A DNA stretch of 64,000 nt from Amycolatopsis sp. NBC_01480 (GCF_036227205.1 NZ_CP109442.1:7316001-7380000); one strand, 5' to 3'; shown: positions 8,966 through 17,772, counted from the stretch's first letter. Numbers and translations are program-made. Notes: generated by a model not told the origin, from the sequence alone.

Positions 8966-9012
8966 GCTTGCTCCTTGACGGTGAGTGCTGATGGAACGCC
9001 GTCAGTCAACGG

Positions 9013-9086
9013 GAAACCCCGTTTCCAAAAGGTTTCCACCGCCTTGCCCCGCCCTGGCGGCAGTGGAGATCTTTTCGAAACCCCGT
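9013..9086. promoter_or_regulatory. Repeated GAAACCCCGT elements in a divergent promoter
   Basis: The 10-base element GAAACCCCGT occurs at 9013-9022 and again at 9077-9086, in the 160-bp space between the secreted-protein gene (minus) and the response-regulator gene (plus). An inverted AAACC/GGTTT pair is also present at 9014-9036. These are plausible binding sites for the adjacent regulator; binding is inferred. Confidence 0.35.
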
Positions 9087-9125
9087 GGCCGCTAGGCTGG
9101 CCGGGCCGACCGGAACGGGGTTGTC

Positions 9126-9785
9126 ATGCGCGTATTGGTGGTCGAGGACCAGACCATGCTGGCCGACCTGGTGGCCACCGGCCTGCGCCGGGAGACGATG
9201 GCGGTGGACGTCGCCTACGACGGGACCGCCGCCCAGTACCGGCTCGGGGTGCACGACTACGACGTGGTGGTGCTGGACCGCGACCTGCCCGGCGTGCCCG
9301 GCGATGAGATCTGCCGCGAGCTGATCGGCTCCGGCTCCCGGACCAAGGTGCTGATGCTCACCGCCGCCGGCTCGCTGGACGACCGGGTGGACGGCCTGGG
9401 CCTGGGCGCCGACGACTACCTCGCCAAGCCGTTCGAGTTCCCCGAACTGGTGGCCAGGGTGCGGGCTTTGGCCCGTCGCGTCACTCGGGCCTCACCGCCG
9501 GTCCTGCGACAGTCCACTGTGGAACTTGACACGGCGGCCCGCCAAGTGACCCGGAACGGCAGGCCGATTGCCTTGGCCCCCAAGGAGTTCGCCGTGCTGG
9601 AAGTGCTCATGACGGAGGCCGGGGCCTTCGTCAGCGCCGAGGAGCTGCTGGTCCGGGCGTGGGACGAGCACGCCGACCCGTTCACGAACGCGGTGCGGGT
9701 GACCATGTCCAAGCTGCGGGCGAAGCTCGGCGACCCACCGGTGATCGAGACCGGTTCCGGGGCCGGCTACCGCATCGCGCCATGA
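9126..9785 (+). CDS. OmpR/PhoB-family response regulator
   Basis: 219 residues in two domains. The receiver domain (about 1-115) has the acidic pair ED at 7-8, phospho-acceptor Asp51 in VVVLDRDLPG, and Lys101 in the LAKPF motif. The C-terminal winged helix (about 125-219) carries LAPKEFAVLEVL and the GAGYRIAP end typical of OmpR/PhoB. It binds DNA after phosphorylation by the histidine kinase encoded immediately downstream, with which it overlaps as ATGA at 9782-9785. It is divergent from the small secreted protein gene. The stimulus is not evident from the sequence. Confidence 0.95.
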   Translation: MRVLVVEDQTMLADLVATGLRRETMAVDVAYDGTAAQYRLGVHDYDVVVLDRDLPGVPGDEICRELIGSGSRTKVLMLTAAGSLDDRVDGLGLGADDYLAKPFEFPELVARVRALARRVTRASPPVLRQSTVELDTAARQVTRNGRPIALAPKEFAVLEVLMTEAGAFVSAEELLVRAWDEHADPFTNAVRVTMSKLRAKLGDPPVIETGSGAGYRIAP

Positions 9786-10879
9786 CGCTTCCGGTCCGTG
9801 CCCGGCTGGGGCTGTTGTGCGGGACGCTGATGGTGGTGTCTTCGGTGGTGCTGCTGGCCGCGGTCTACCTGCTGCTCAGCGCCAATCTGCCCAGCCGGTT
9901 CGACGCCGTCGCGGTGCGGCTGCGCCCCGACGGGGCCGCTGAGGTGGCCGCGGTCGGCGGCCGGGCCGAGCCGTTCCTGTCCGCGGCGCTCGGGCAGTAC
10001 GTGCTGTGGTCGGTGCTTTCGCTGGTGCTGCTGGGAGTGGCCGCGGTCGCGGTCGGGTGGTGGGTGTCCGGGCGGGCGCTGCGGCCGTTGCGCCGCATGA
10101 CGGCGACCGCGCGGCGGCTGTCCTCGCAGAACCTGCGCGAGCGGATCGCGCTGACCGGCCCGAAAGACGAGCTGACCGACTTGGCGGCCACCATCGACGA
10201 GATGCTCGACCGGCTCGAGGCGGCTTTCACCAGCCAGCGCCGGTTCATCGCCAACGCCTCTCACGAGCTGCGCACCCCGCTCGCGGTGCAGCGGACGGCG
10301 TTGCAGGTCGGCCTGGCCGATCCCATCTCGAAGGAGGTGGCGCTGATCCGGGACCGGCTCCTGGCCGACAACCGCCGCAGCGAGCGGCTGATTGAGGGCC
10401 TGCTGCTCCTGGCCCGCAGCGATCAGGGTCTGCTGGCCCCGGAACCGGTCCGCCTGGACGAAGTGGTCGAGGACGTGCTGACCCGGCAACGCCCCGGCCC
10501 GGACCCGACCTTCGAGACCGAACTCCACCCGGCCCCGATCCGCGGCGACGCCCTGCTGCTGACCCACCTGGTGGGCAACCTGATCACCAACGCGGTGCGC
10601 TACAACACCGAGGGCGGCACGGTCTGGGTCCGCACCACCCCCGGCGGACTGCTGGAAGTGCGGAACACCGGCCTGCTGGTGGCCCCGGAAACAGTGGCAC
10701 AACTGACCGAGCCCTTCCGCCGCGGCGCCGGCCGCACCCATTCCGCCGCCGACGGCTGCGGCCTCGGACTGTCCATCGTGGACTCTGTGACTAGCGCCCA
10801 CCACGGCACCCTGACCCTGGCTGCCCGGCCCGAGGGTGGCCTGTGTGTCCGTGTCGCCCTGCCTGTGGCGGGCGGTTGA
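9782..10879 (+). CDS. Sensor histidine kinase (HisKA type), partner of the 9126 regulator
   Basis: 365 residues from ATG 9782, chosen because it overlaps the regulator stop as ATGA; longer upstream reading lies inside the regulator gene. Topology: membrane helix about 8-33, a short ~40-residue extracytoplasmic loop, membrane helix about 74-96, a HAMP-like linker, HisKA with His161 in ASHELRTPLA, and an ATPase domain with NLITNAVRYN and GCGLGLSIV. The sensor loop is too small to hold a known fold. Its last ~17 codons (RPEGGLCVRVALPVAGG) are copied several times just downstream, in the repeated junction at 10829-11380. Confidence 0.95.
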   Translation: MTLPVRARLGLLCGTLMVVSSVVLLAAVYLLLSANLPSRFDAVAVRLRPDGAAEVAAVGGRAEPFLSAALGQYVLWSVLSLVLLGVAAVAVGWWVSGRALRPLRRMTATARRLSSQNLRERIALTGPKDELTDLAATIDEMLDRLEAAFTSQRRFIANASHELRTPLAVQRTALQVGLADPISKEVALIRDRLLADNRRSERLIEGLLLLARSDQGLLAPEPVRLDEVVEDVLTRQRPGPDPTFETELHPAPIRGDALLLTHLVGNLITNAVRYNTEGGTVWVRTTPGGLLEVRNTGLLVAPETVAQLTEPFRRGAGRTHSAADGCGLGLSIVDSVTSAHHGTLTLAARPEGGLCVRVALPVAGG

Positions 10880-11380
10880 TCGCGCAGACTCAGGTCGCAT
10901 CGCGCCGCCGGATGACGGCGACGGCCCTGGTTTCGATCACGCCGGTGCCCGCGGTGCCCCGAGGGTGGTCTGTGTGTCCGGTTCACCCTTCCCGTGGCGG
11001 ATGGTTGATTGCGGGCGTGCTCACTTCGCGTTCCGTCGCCGGACGATGGCGCCCGCACCGGTGCCAAAGACACTCGTGCCCGCGCCCCGAGGGCGGGCTG
11101 TGCGTTCGCGTCGTCCTTCCCGTGGCGGCCGGCTGATCGCGGGCGTGCTCATCTCGCGTTCCGTCGCCCGGCGATGATGAGTGGCGGCCTCGGTGTCGTA
11201 GACGTCGGTGCCGGTAGCGAGGCAGCGGGTGGCCTGGTGTCCGCGTCGCCCTGCCTGCGGTGGACGGTTGATCGCGCGCAGACTCACTTCGCGTTCCGCC
11301 GCCGGGCGACGGTGGCCACGATGAGCGCGGCGGCCCCGGTGCCGAAGACGCCGGTGCCCGCGGCCACACAACGGGTGGCC
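10829..11380. repeat. Four decaying tandem copies of the convergent 3' junction
   Basis: About four ~128-bp units start near 10829, 10957, 11085 and 11221. Each joins the 3' end of the histidine-kinase gene (pattern GAGGGTGG then GTGTGTCCG) to the 3' end of the minus-strand gene that stops at 11284 (pattern TCACTTCGCGTTCCG). The first unit contains the true kinase stop and the last contains the true stop of the minus-strand gene. The middle units are diverged copies with substitutions and small indels. The 404 bases between the two genes therefore hold duplicated junction DNA and no further gene. See findings. Confidence 0.75.
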
Positions 11381-11832
11381 AGCGCCAGCCCGCCGAGTCC
11401 GGCGCACAGGATCTCGCCGGTGATGAAGGCCGCTCGTAGCGTCCAGCCCCAATCGCTGAAGATCGCTCCGAGCAGGTCCGGCCATGACGGGGCCGTCGCC
11501 TTGCGGTGGCGGGCTCGGCCGCTTGTGGCTGGGATCCAGCGGACTTGCCGGTAGACCACGAGCCGGTCTTCGCGGGCGGTCGGCGATGACTCGGCTGCGC
11601 CGGTCGGCCGGATGGAGCGACGAGACGGGTGTCGCCCGTTTTCCCCTGGCTGGTTGCAGTTGGCTACGTATACCATGGCCTCGTTGCCATCCTTATCGAT
11701 TTTGGTGAGTCGGAAAGTGTTGTGCAGCGTCGGCGCGGCTCCCTCTGGCCAGGGAGTCGCGCTTTTTTCGCATTCCGCAGGGCGTTTTGCCGTGCGCGTT
11801 TCACTCGGGCCGGTCTGAGCAGGGAAATGCAT
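11284..11832 (-). CDS. Hypothetical protein with C-terminal membrane segment
   Basis: No family recognised. The C-terminal third is convincing: a conserved-looking stretch (RLVVYRQVRWIPATSGRAR, then WPDLLGAIFSDWGWTLR) is followed by two hydrophobic helices (about 130-150 and 155-175) and a basic RRRNAK tail. The N-terminal part is low-quality coding sequence, so the true start may be the in-frame ATG at 11676 (MVYVANCNQPGE, about 130 residues) instead of 11832. It is convergent with the histidine-kinase gene, and its 3' end is the element duplicated across 10829-11380. Probably an integral membrane protein. Confidence 0.45.
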   Translation of the reverse strand: MHFPAQTGPSETRTAKRPAECEKSATPWPEGAAPTLHNTFRLTKIDKDGNEAMVYVANCNQPGENGRHPSRRSIRPTGAAESSPTAREDRLVVYRQVRWIPATSGRARHRKATAPSWPDLLGAIFSDWGWTLRAAFITGEILCAGLGGLALATRCVAAGTGVFGTGAAALIVATVARRRNAK

Positions 11833-12220
11833 GGTGGCGGATGGTGGAGCAGTCCGCCGTTACTGGCGTTCGAACCTGTCAGTGCCTCCCAAGGTGGGCT
11901 GCCGGTGGCCGGCGTTCAGGTGGGTATGCGCTGCTCGCGAGCAGCGTCGTTGAGTTCGGCCCCCCGGCTCGCTCATGCCGCTGCACGTGCATCTGTCCGT
12001 GCAGTGTATCCCCGTGATCAGGTCGGGGAAACAGAGAGTGGGGGTCTCGGTACAGCCCGAAAGGCCGTCGTGGCGTCGGAAATCGACCCGGTCGGCGGGC
12101 GCTCGCGCAGTTGTTGACCATCGGTAAAATTGCCTCGTACCTGCACGCGATCGCGCACCGTGAGCACCGTTGTCGCACATTGTTTCCGGATGTTGACACG
12201 TGCGGCATTCGGGTGTTTTC

Positions 12221-12258
12221 GAATATTCCGCGGAGTGTCGAGCTGGTGTCGAATATTC
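12221..12258. promoter_or_regulatory. Paired CGAATATTCC sites in a gene-free region
   Basis: The palindrome GAATATTC occurs at 12221-12228 and 12251-12258, each within CGAATATTCC, exactly 30 bp apart. The arrangement mirrors the pair before the DUF397 gene at 8534-8572. No gene of clear quality follows on either strand, so the target is unknown. Confidence 0.45.
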
Positions 12259-12743
12259 CAGTCCGCAAGTACCGGTTCTGACGCGGCGAACGTTCCTTGG
12301 TGCGCCGTCCGTGGCGATCACTGTCTGTATCACTCGAATGGGTTATGCAGGTACCGTGACGACCTCGCTGTTCGGCTACGCCCCGTGCATTCAAGGCGTG
12401 TTTGCGGCCTTCGTGACGGCCGCGACGGGGCTGGGCTGCGCGATCGCCGGTTCGGCAGCTCACGCAGATAGACGTGCATATTCCAATGGTCGCGCTGGTC
12501 TGGGGGTGTGCGGCGGCGCCGTGATAGACCGTCGGCAGTCGGAAATACGGCGGGATCGCGCGGTGGCTCCGCGGGGTAGCGAAGAGTAGTCGACGAGGTC
12601 ACTCGAACCGCTGGGCGACTCCGGAACACCGCTCGGCGCGACACTCCCAGTAGGACGTGAGGTGACCGTGAGTCTTCGCCAGTATGAGATCAACAGCGGT
12701 GGAATCAGCAGAGCCGGGGGAGGGAGAACACCGGAGAAATGGG

Positions 12744-12775
12744 GCGGGGCCCCTTGCGCGAACAGGGGGCCCCGC
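12744..12775 (+). terminator. GC-rich hairpin upstream of the 12818 gene
   Basis: Inverted repeat with arms GCGGGGCCCCT and AGGGGGCCCCGC (11 pairs plus one bulged G) and a ~9-base loop. It lies 42 bp before the GTG start at 12818, so it is either a terminator for upstream transcription or a leader element of that gene. Confidence 0.5.
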
Positions 12776-12817
12776 GGTGTCCGTTAACCAGCCCGTGAAG
12801 ACAAGGAACAGGACCTG

Positions 12818-13219
12818 GTGACTGTACAGCTGGACAGACCCCGTGAACCAGGGATCGGCGCGCCCCAACGGGTCGATGTCGCCGAATGCTTCGTCGTCGA
12901 GGACCCGCGCCCGCGCGTCGCGACCCCGGAAGAGATGATCGCCGCGGCGGCGAAGGTGCTCGCCGGCCGCGGCCATGGCCGGCACCGCAAGCCCGACACC
13001 CGCGACGGCCTGCTGTGCCGGGTGGCCGCCCGGCTCTCGCGCTGGGCCGCCGCACTCCGCGTCGCCCTGCTGCTCGCCGCCGGCGCCTGCGCGATGGCCG
13101 CAGTGGTGACGACGACCAACCCCCGGATCGCCGCGTCCCTCGGCACGTTCGTCGCCTTCGCGAGTGTGGTCGGCGTGTGCGCGGTCTGGCCCCGTCGCAC
13201 CCGCCTGCCCCGGCGCTAA
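12818..13219 (+). CDS. Small hypothetical membrane protein
   Basis: 133 residues starting at GTG 12818, with an AAGGA-containing purine run upstream. The first ~65 residues are soluble and charged (VATPEEMIAAAAKVLAGRGHGRHRK). Two hydrophobic segments follow, about 78-98 and 104-123, ending in a basic tail (WPRRTRLPRR), which suggests a two-helix membrane protein with both ends in the cytoplasm. No family recognised. It stands alone after a long gene-free region and converges on the LPXTG protein gene across the 13330-13685 minisatellite. Confidence 0.6.
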   Translation: MTVQLDRPREPGIGAPQRVDVAECFVVEDPRPRVATPEEMIAAAAKVLAGRGHGRHRKPDTRDGLLCRVAARLSRWAAALRVALLLAAGACAMAAVVTTTNPRIAASLGTFVAFASVVGVCAVWPRRTRLPRR

Positions 13220-13329
13220 CGGCCGGACTTCCGGTACCGCCGCGGCAGCGGCACAGGCTCACGACAGAACGGCGGCCCGGCCGGAAGCCCGGCGCGAACC
13301 GGGAAGCTTCCAGCCGGGCCTGGGACCCG

Positions 13330-13685
13330 CCCACTGCCGCAGTACCGCTCTGGCAGTACCGCTAAGGCGGAGCCGTCACTGCGGTATCGCTGCCGCAGAA
13401 GTGCTGCCGCAGGACCGCTACTGCAGAGCCGCTATTGCAGGACCGCTACCGCGAAGCCGCTGCGGCGGAACTGCTGCGCCGGAGCCGCTACCGCAGCGGC
13501 TCTGCGGCAGAACCGCTACTGCAGAGCCGGTGCTGCTGAACTGCTGCGGCAGGACCGCTGCCGCGGAGCCGCTACCGCAGCGGCCCTGCAGCAGAACTGC
13601 TACCGCGGAACCGCGACGGCGGAGGCGCTGCGGCAGGACCGCGACGGCAGGACCGCGGCGGCGGAGCCACTACCGCAGAACCGTC
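13330..13685. repeat. Degenerate ~15-bp minisatellite between convergent genes
   Basis: Twenty or more degenerate units of about 13-15 bp, consensus near CCGCTACCGCAGAAC, fill almost the whole gap between the genes ending at 13219 and 13684. Units vary in length and base, and some neighbours form local palindromes (e.g. CCGCTACCGCAGCGG). Bases 13220-13329 before it hold nothing recognisable. The array could act as a bidirectional terminator or simply be unstable DNA. Confidence 0.7.
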
Positions 13686-16600
13686 ACCTCAGCCGCCGCC
13701 GTCCGGTCAGGTAAAGGGCCAGCCCGGCGATCAGCAGCAGCCCCGCCAGCGACAGCGGCCAGGACACGTCCACACCGGTGTTCGGCAGCCGCTGCGGAGG
13801 CTCGCCGGGGCCCATCGCAGGGCCGGGGCCGGGCGTCGGCGGCTCGGCCGGGAAGACCGGGACGCTGACGCTCGCCTCGCCGCCCGGGACTGGCTTGCCG
13901 TCGGGGCCGGTGCCGGTGGTGGTGGCGACGTTGCGGACCCGGCCCGCCGCCACGTCCGCCGCGGTGACGGTGTGCGGCGCGACCGTGCAGACCATCGCCT
14001 GGCCCGGCGCGAGCACGGTGCCCGGGCAGGTCACCGGGCCGGCCGCCGGGTCGTCCACCGTGATCTCGCGGACGGTGGCCTCACCGGTGTTCGTGACGGT
14101 GATCGTCCAAGTGATCCGGTCCCCGGCGCCGATGCGCCCGTCGCCGTTCAGATCGGCCGGGTGGGCCGACTTCATGATCGCGAGCGCGCCCGACGCGGTG
14201 GAGCGCACCGTGGCGCTGGCGGGCTTCGAGTCCACCGGGGCGCCTTCCGGCGGAGTTCCGGACGCCACCGCGGTGTTGTCGATCGACCCGGCGTCCACAT
14301 CGGACTGGGTCACGCGGTACGTCGCGGTGCAGGTGACGTGCTGCCCGGGCGCCAGCGAGGCCGTCGGGCAGACCGGCGCCGGGGCTGCGCCGCTGCCGGT
14401 GAACCGGGTTTCGCGGACCGTCACCGAGCTGAGCGTGACGTTGCCGGTGTTGGTGACCACAAAGGAATACGTGACGTCCTGGCCGGCGGCGGAGACGGTC
14501 TCCGGCGACGCCGTCTTGGTCAGCGTCAACGCGGCGTCCGGCGGAGTCGGCACGACCACTGTGGACGGATCCGAGGTCGGCGGCTCCCCTTTGGGCGGGT
14601 TTCCGGTGGCGACGGCCGTGTTCGTCACGCGCCCGGAGTCCACATCGGACTGGGTGAGTACGTACGTCGCCGTGCAGACCGCCTGCGCGCCCGGCGCCAG
14701 GCTGGCCACCGTCGCCCTGCCGCCCGGGCAGGACAGCGGCGAGAGCTGCCCGGTGCCGGAGAACGCCGTCTCCCGCACGGTCACGTCGGTGAGCGTCTGG
14801 TTGCCCGTGTTGGTCACCACGAACGAATAGGTGACAGTCTGCCCCGCGTGGAAGTGCCCCTCGTCGGCCGGGTCCGCCGACTTCACCAGCGAAAGCCCCG
14901 GTTTGGCCGGCACGGTCACCTTCGCCTGCGACGGGCCCGAGGTGACCGGGTCGCCCTGGGGCGGGGTGCCGGTCGCCTCGGCGGTGTTGGTCACCGAGCC
15001 GGCGTCCGCGTCGGCCTGGGTCAGGGTGTACGTGGCGGTGCAGGTGACGGACTGGCCGGGCGCCAGCGTGCGCGACGGGCACCCGATGACCGACATCGTC
15101 CCGGTGCCGGTGAACGCGGTTTCCCGCACGGCCACCGAAGTCAGCGTGCGGTTGCCGGTGTTGGTCACCACGAATCGGTAGGCGACGACATGCCCGGAAC
15201 CGTCCACTGTGGTCGGTTCGACCGACTTGGCCAGCGTCAGCGCTGCCCCGCCGCCGGCCGTGACGACCGCGGTCGCGGGCGGGGTGGTGACTGGTGGCAG
15301 GTCCCCGGGCGGGGTGCCGGTCGCGGTCGCGCTGTTGGTGATCCGGCCGGCGTCGAGGTCGGCCTGGGTCACGGTGTAGTCTGCGGTGCAGGTGACGGTC
15401 TGGCCGGGCTCCAGCGTCGGCACCACCACGCCGCCCGCCGGGCAGGAGATCGCCGACAGGGTCCCGCTGCCGCTGAAGTCCCCTTCGGACACGGTCACGT
15501 CGGTCAGCGTCACGTTGCCGGCGTTGGTCACGGTGAACGAGTAGCGGACCGGCGCGCCCGCACTGTCCACAGTGGTCGGCGAGGCGGATTTGGCCAGCGT
15601 GAGCGCGGCGGAACGGGCGGCGGTCACCTTCGCCGACGAAGGCGCCGAAGTGGTCGGCTCGGTCGCGCGCGGCGCGGTGCCGTGCGCGACGGCGGTGTTC
15701 TCGATCGAGCCCGCGTTGATGTCCGCCTGCGTCACCGGGTAGATCGCCAGGCAGGTCTGGGAAGCGCCCGGCGCGAGCACCGCGTTCGGGCAGTTGATCT
15801 CGGGGGCCGGCCCGGAGCCGGTGAACTGCGTCTCGCTCACCCCGACGCCGCGAAGCGTCACGTCACCGGTGTTGGTCACCACGAACCGGTAGGTCACGGA
15901 CTGGCCGGCCCGCTGGACGGTGGTCGGGTCGGCGGTCTTGGCCAGCGTGATCGCCGGGTGCGCGGGCGTCGGGATGGACACACTGGACGGGTTCGAGGTG
16001 GTCGGGTCGGACGAGCCGGGCTGCTTGCCGTGCGCCGTGGCGGTGTTGTCCAGCCGGCTCGAGTCGACGTCGTCCTGCGTCAGCACGTACGTCGCCGTGC
16101 ACGTGGTGCTGGCACCGGGCGCGAGCGTGGTGGCCGGGCAGAGCGTCGGGGTCATGGCGCCGCTGCCGGAGAACGCGGTCTCGTCGACCCCGATCTCGTT
16201 CAGCGGCACGTTGCCGGTGTTGGTGACCAGGAACGAGTAGGTGATCCGCTGTCCGACGGTGTAGGCGTCCGGGTTGTCGGGGGAGGCGGACTTCTTCAGG
16301 CTCAGCGCCGGTTTCGGCGTCTGGGTGGGGGTGCGGGTGGACGACGGGTTCGAGGTCACCCGGGTGCTCACGCCCGGCGGCAGCCCGGACGCGGTGGCGG
16401 TGTTGACCGCGGCGCCGTTCGCCTGGTCCGCCACGGTGATCACGTACGGCCGCTGGGCGGTGCAGGTCTGCGATTCACCCGGGGCGAGCGACGGCCGGGG
16501 GCAGGTGACCGCGCCGGCCTTGGCGTCGGCCACAGTGATGTCGTTCAGGGCCAGCGCGCCGGTGTTGGTGACGGTGAAGGTGTACCCGATCGTGTCACCG

Positions 16601-17772
16601 GCGTCGGTGATCCCGTTGCCGTTCACGTCCACCGGAGCGGCGGCGTGTTTCTCCAGCTTCAGCGTGGCCGCCTTGGCGGTGTTGGTGACCGTGCAGGAGA
16701 CGAAGTCGCCGATGCCGACGTGCACCTGGGTCGAGCCGCCCGCGTCGCCGGTGGGCAGCTGGCTGTCCGCGGTGCCGTTGCGGGTGCAGGCCCAGGCTCT
16801 GTCGTAATTGGACTCCAGCCCCGAGGTGGCCTTCTCGTTCATGGTGTAGTCGGCGCCGCGGGCCCCGGCCAGCACGGTGACCTCGCCGGTGGTCGCCGAG
16901 GCGCCGCCCTTGGTGTCGGCCGAGCCGAGCACGGCCCCGCCCGCGGCCGTGACCGAGACGCCGAACGAGTCGCCGGCGAAGCCGTTCACGACCTTTTTGG
17001 ACAGCTGGAGGCTCGAGACCAGCACACCGAACCCGACCGCCTGACGCCCGCCGCCCACCATGCGCTGGGTGAACGAGGTCGGGTCCTCGGCGGACAGGAT
17101 CGCGGTGCCCGTTTTGTTGGCGTTGGTGCGGCCGGCACAGCGGACGGTCGTGGTGCCGACGCCGGTGTAGCCGCCGCCGCACGCGTTGCCGATGCCCGGA
17201 CCGGAGCTGTCCGCGGTCAGCGACTCGATCGGGGAGGACGAGGTCCACTCGATCGATTCGCTCGGGTCGGTCGACTCGGCGTCCGCGCCGACCAGGCCGT
17301 ATCCCTTGACCACGGCGCCGGTCGAGTCGGTGGCGACGATGCCGGTCAGCGCCGCGACGGTGGTCGTCCCGTTGGCCGTCTGGTACAGCGCCGGCTTGCC
17401 CGGCACGCCGGTGTAGTGCCCGGAGTTGCCCAGATAGGCGGCGGAATACGTGGGCAGCGAGTTCGGCGCGACCGGCCCGCCGGACACCTTGAGCGTGACC
17501 GCGAGCCGGTAACCGCCGGGCAGCGCGAACGTCAGCCGCTGGCCGGCCGCCGACGTGGCCTCCGAGGCGCTGTAGCCGGACAGGTCGAACCAGCACAGCG
17601 TCCGCGCGTAGGTGCCGGTGCCCGCCGTGGCGAATCCGCAGCTCTGCGTCCCGGCCGCGGCCGCGGGGGACGCCGCGCCAGGCACCGCCACGCCGAGCGC
17701 GAGCAGCACGATCGCCAGCAGCGCGAGCACCACCCGCCGGGGCTTTCCGGCACCGAACCTGACACCACTCAT
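13684..17772 (-). CDS. LPXTG-anchored surface protein with eight DUF11-like repeats
   Basis: 1362 residues from ATG 17772, which follows GGGAGG about 10 bases upstream; 17856 would add 28 residues before the signal peptide. Layout: signal peptide (about 1-41, ending SPAAAAG); a ~350-residue N-terminal beta region resembling CshA-type adhesin domains; eight Ig-like repeats of ~110 residues with YSFVVTNTGNVTL and CTATYxxTQxDVDAG signatures (DUF11/DUF7507 type); and a sortase signal LPNTG (about 1329), hydrophobic helix and RRRLR tail. Repeats 1 and 8 differ from 2-7 and carry DxNGNG/DxNGDG loops that could bind calcium. It is a covalently anchored wall fibril or adhesin; no sortase gene is in the window. 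Confidence 0.9.
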   Translation of the reverse strand: MSGVRFGAGKPRRVVLALLAIVLLALGVAVPGAASPAAAAGTQSCGFATAGTGTYARTLCWFDLSGYSASEATSAAGQRLTFALPGGYRLAVTLKVSGGPVAPNSLPTYSAAYLGNSGHYTGVPGKPALYQTANGTTTVAALTGIVATDSTGAVVKGYGLVGADAESTDPSESIEWTSSSPIESLTADSSGPGIGNACGGGYTGVGTTTVRCAGRTNANKTGTAILSAEDPTSFTQRMVGGGRQAVGFGVLVSSLQLSKKVVNGFAGDSFGVSVTAAGGAVLGSADTKGGASATTGEVTVLAGARGADYTMNEKATSGLESNYDRAWACTRNGTADSQLPTGDAGGSTQVHVGIGDFVSCTVTNTAKAATLKLEKHAAAPVDVNGNGITDAGDTIGYTFTVTNTGALALNDITVADAKAGAVTCPRPSLAPGESQTCTAQRPYVITVADQANGAAVNTATASGLPPGVSTRVTSNPSSTRTPTQTPKPALSLKKSASPDNPDAYTVGQRITYSFLVTNTGNVPLNEIGVDETAFSGSGAMTPTLCPATTLAPGASTTCTATYVLTQDDVDSSRLDNTATAHGKQPGSSDPTTSNPSSVSIPTPAHPAITLAKTADPTTVQRAGQSVTYRFVVTNTGDVTLRGVGVSETQFTGSGPAPEINCPNAVLAPGASQTCLAIYPVTQADINAGSIENTAVAHGTAPRATEPTTSAPSSAKVTAARSAALTLAKSASPTTVDSAGAPVRYSFTVTNAGNVTLTDVTVSEGDFSGSGTLSAISCPAGGVVVPTLEPGQTVTCTADYTVTQADLDAGRITNSATATGTPPGDLPPVTTPPATAVVTAGGGAALTLAKSVEPTTVDGSGHVVAYRFVVTNTGNRTLTSVAVRETAFTGTGTMSVIGCPSRTLAPGQSVTCTATYTLTQADADAGSVTNTAEATGTPPQGDPVTSGPSQAKVTVPAKPGLSLVKSADPADEGHFHAGQTVTYSFVVTNTGNQTLTDVTVRETAFSGTGQLSPLSCPGGRATVASLAPGAQAVCTATYVLTQSDVDSGRVTNTAVATGNPPKGEPPTSDPSTVVVPTPPDAALTLTKTASPETVSAAGQDVTYSFVVTNTGNVTLSSVTVRETRFTGSGAAPAPVCPTASLAPGQHVTCTATYRVTQSDVDAGSIDNTAVASGTPPEGAPVDSKPASATVRSTASGALAIMKSAHPADLNGDGRIGAGDRITWTITVTNTGEATVREITVDDPAAGPVTCPGTVLAPGQAMVCTVAPHTVTAADVAAGRVRNVATTTGTGPDGKPVPGGEASVSVPVFPAEPPTPGPGPAMGPGEPPQRLPNTGVDVSWPLSLAGLLLIAGLALYLTGRRRLR

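Larger units (their letters stand above)
11833..12817. other. Long stretch without a supportable gene, lower GC
   Basis: About 985 bases with no reading frame of convincing actinobacterial codon use on either strand and no family match. Local GC is visibly lower than in neighbouring genes. It contains the GAATATTC pair at 12221-12258, a related GCATATTCC at 12476-12484, and a strong hairpin at 12744-12775. It looks like an eroded island or long regulatory spacer. Confidence 0.5.

Noticed and set aside
11860..12589. Several overlapping frames of 100-190 residues in the gene-free region
   Set aside because: No ribosome sites, no domains, biased Arg/Ser/Thr composition on both strands; judged noise.
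13330..13685. CRISPR array
   Set aside because: Repeat period is only ~15 bp with no unique spacers and no cas genes nearby.
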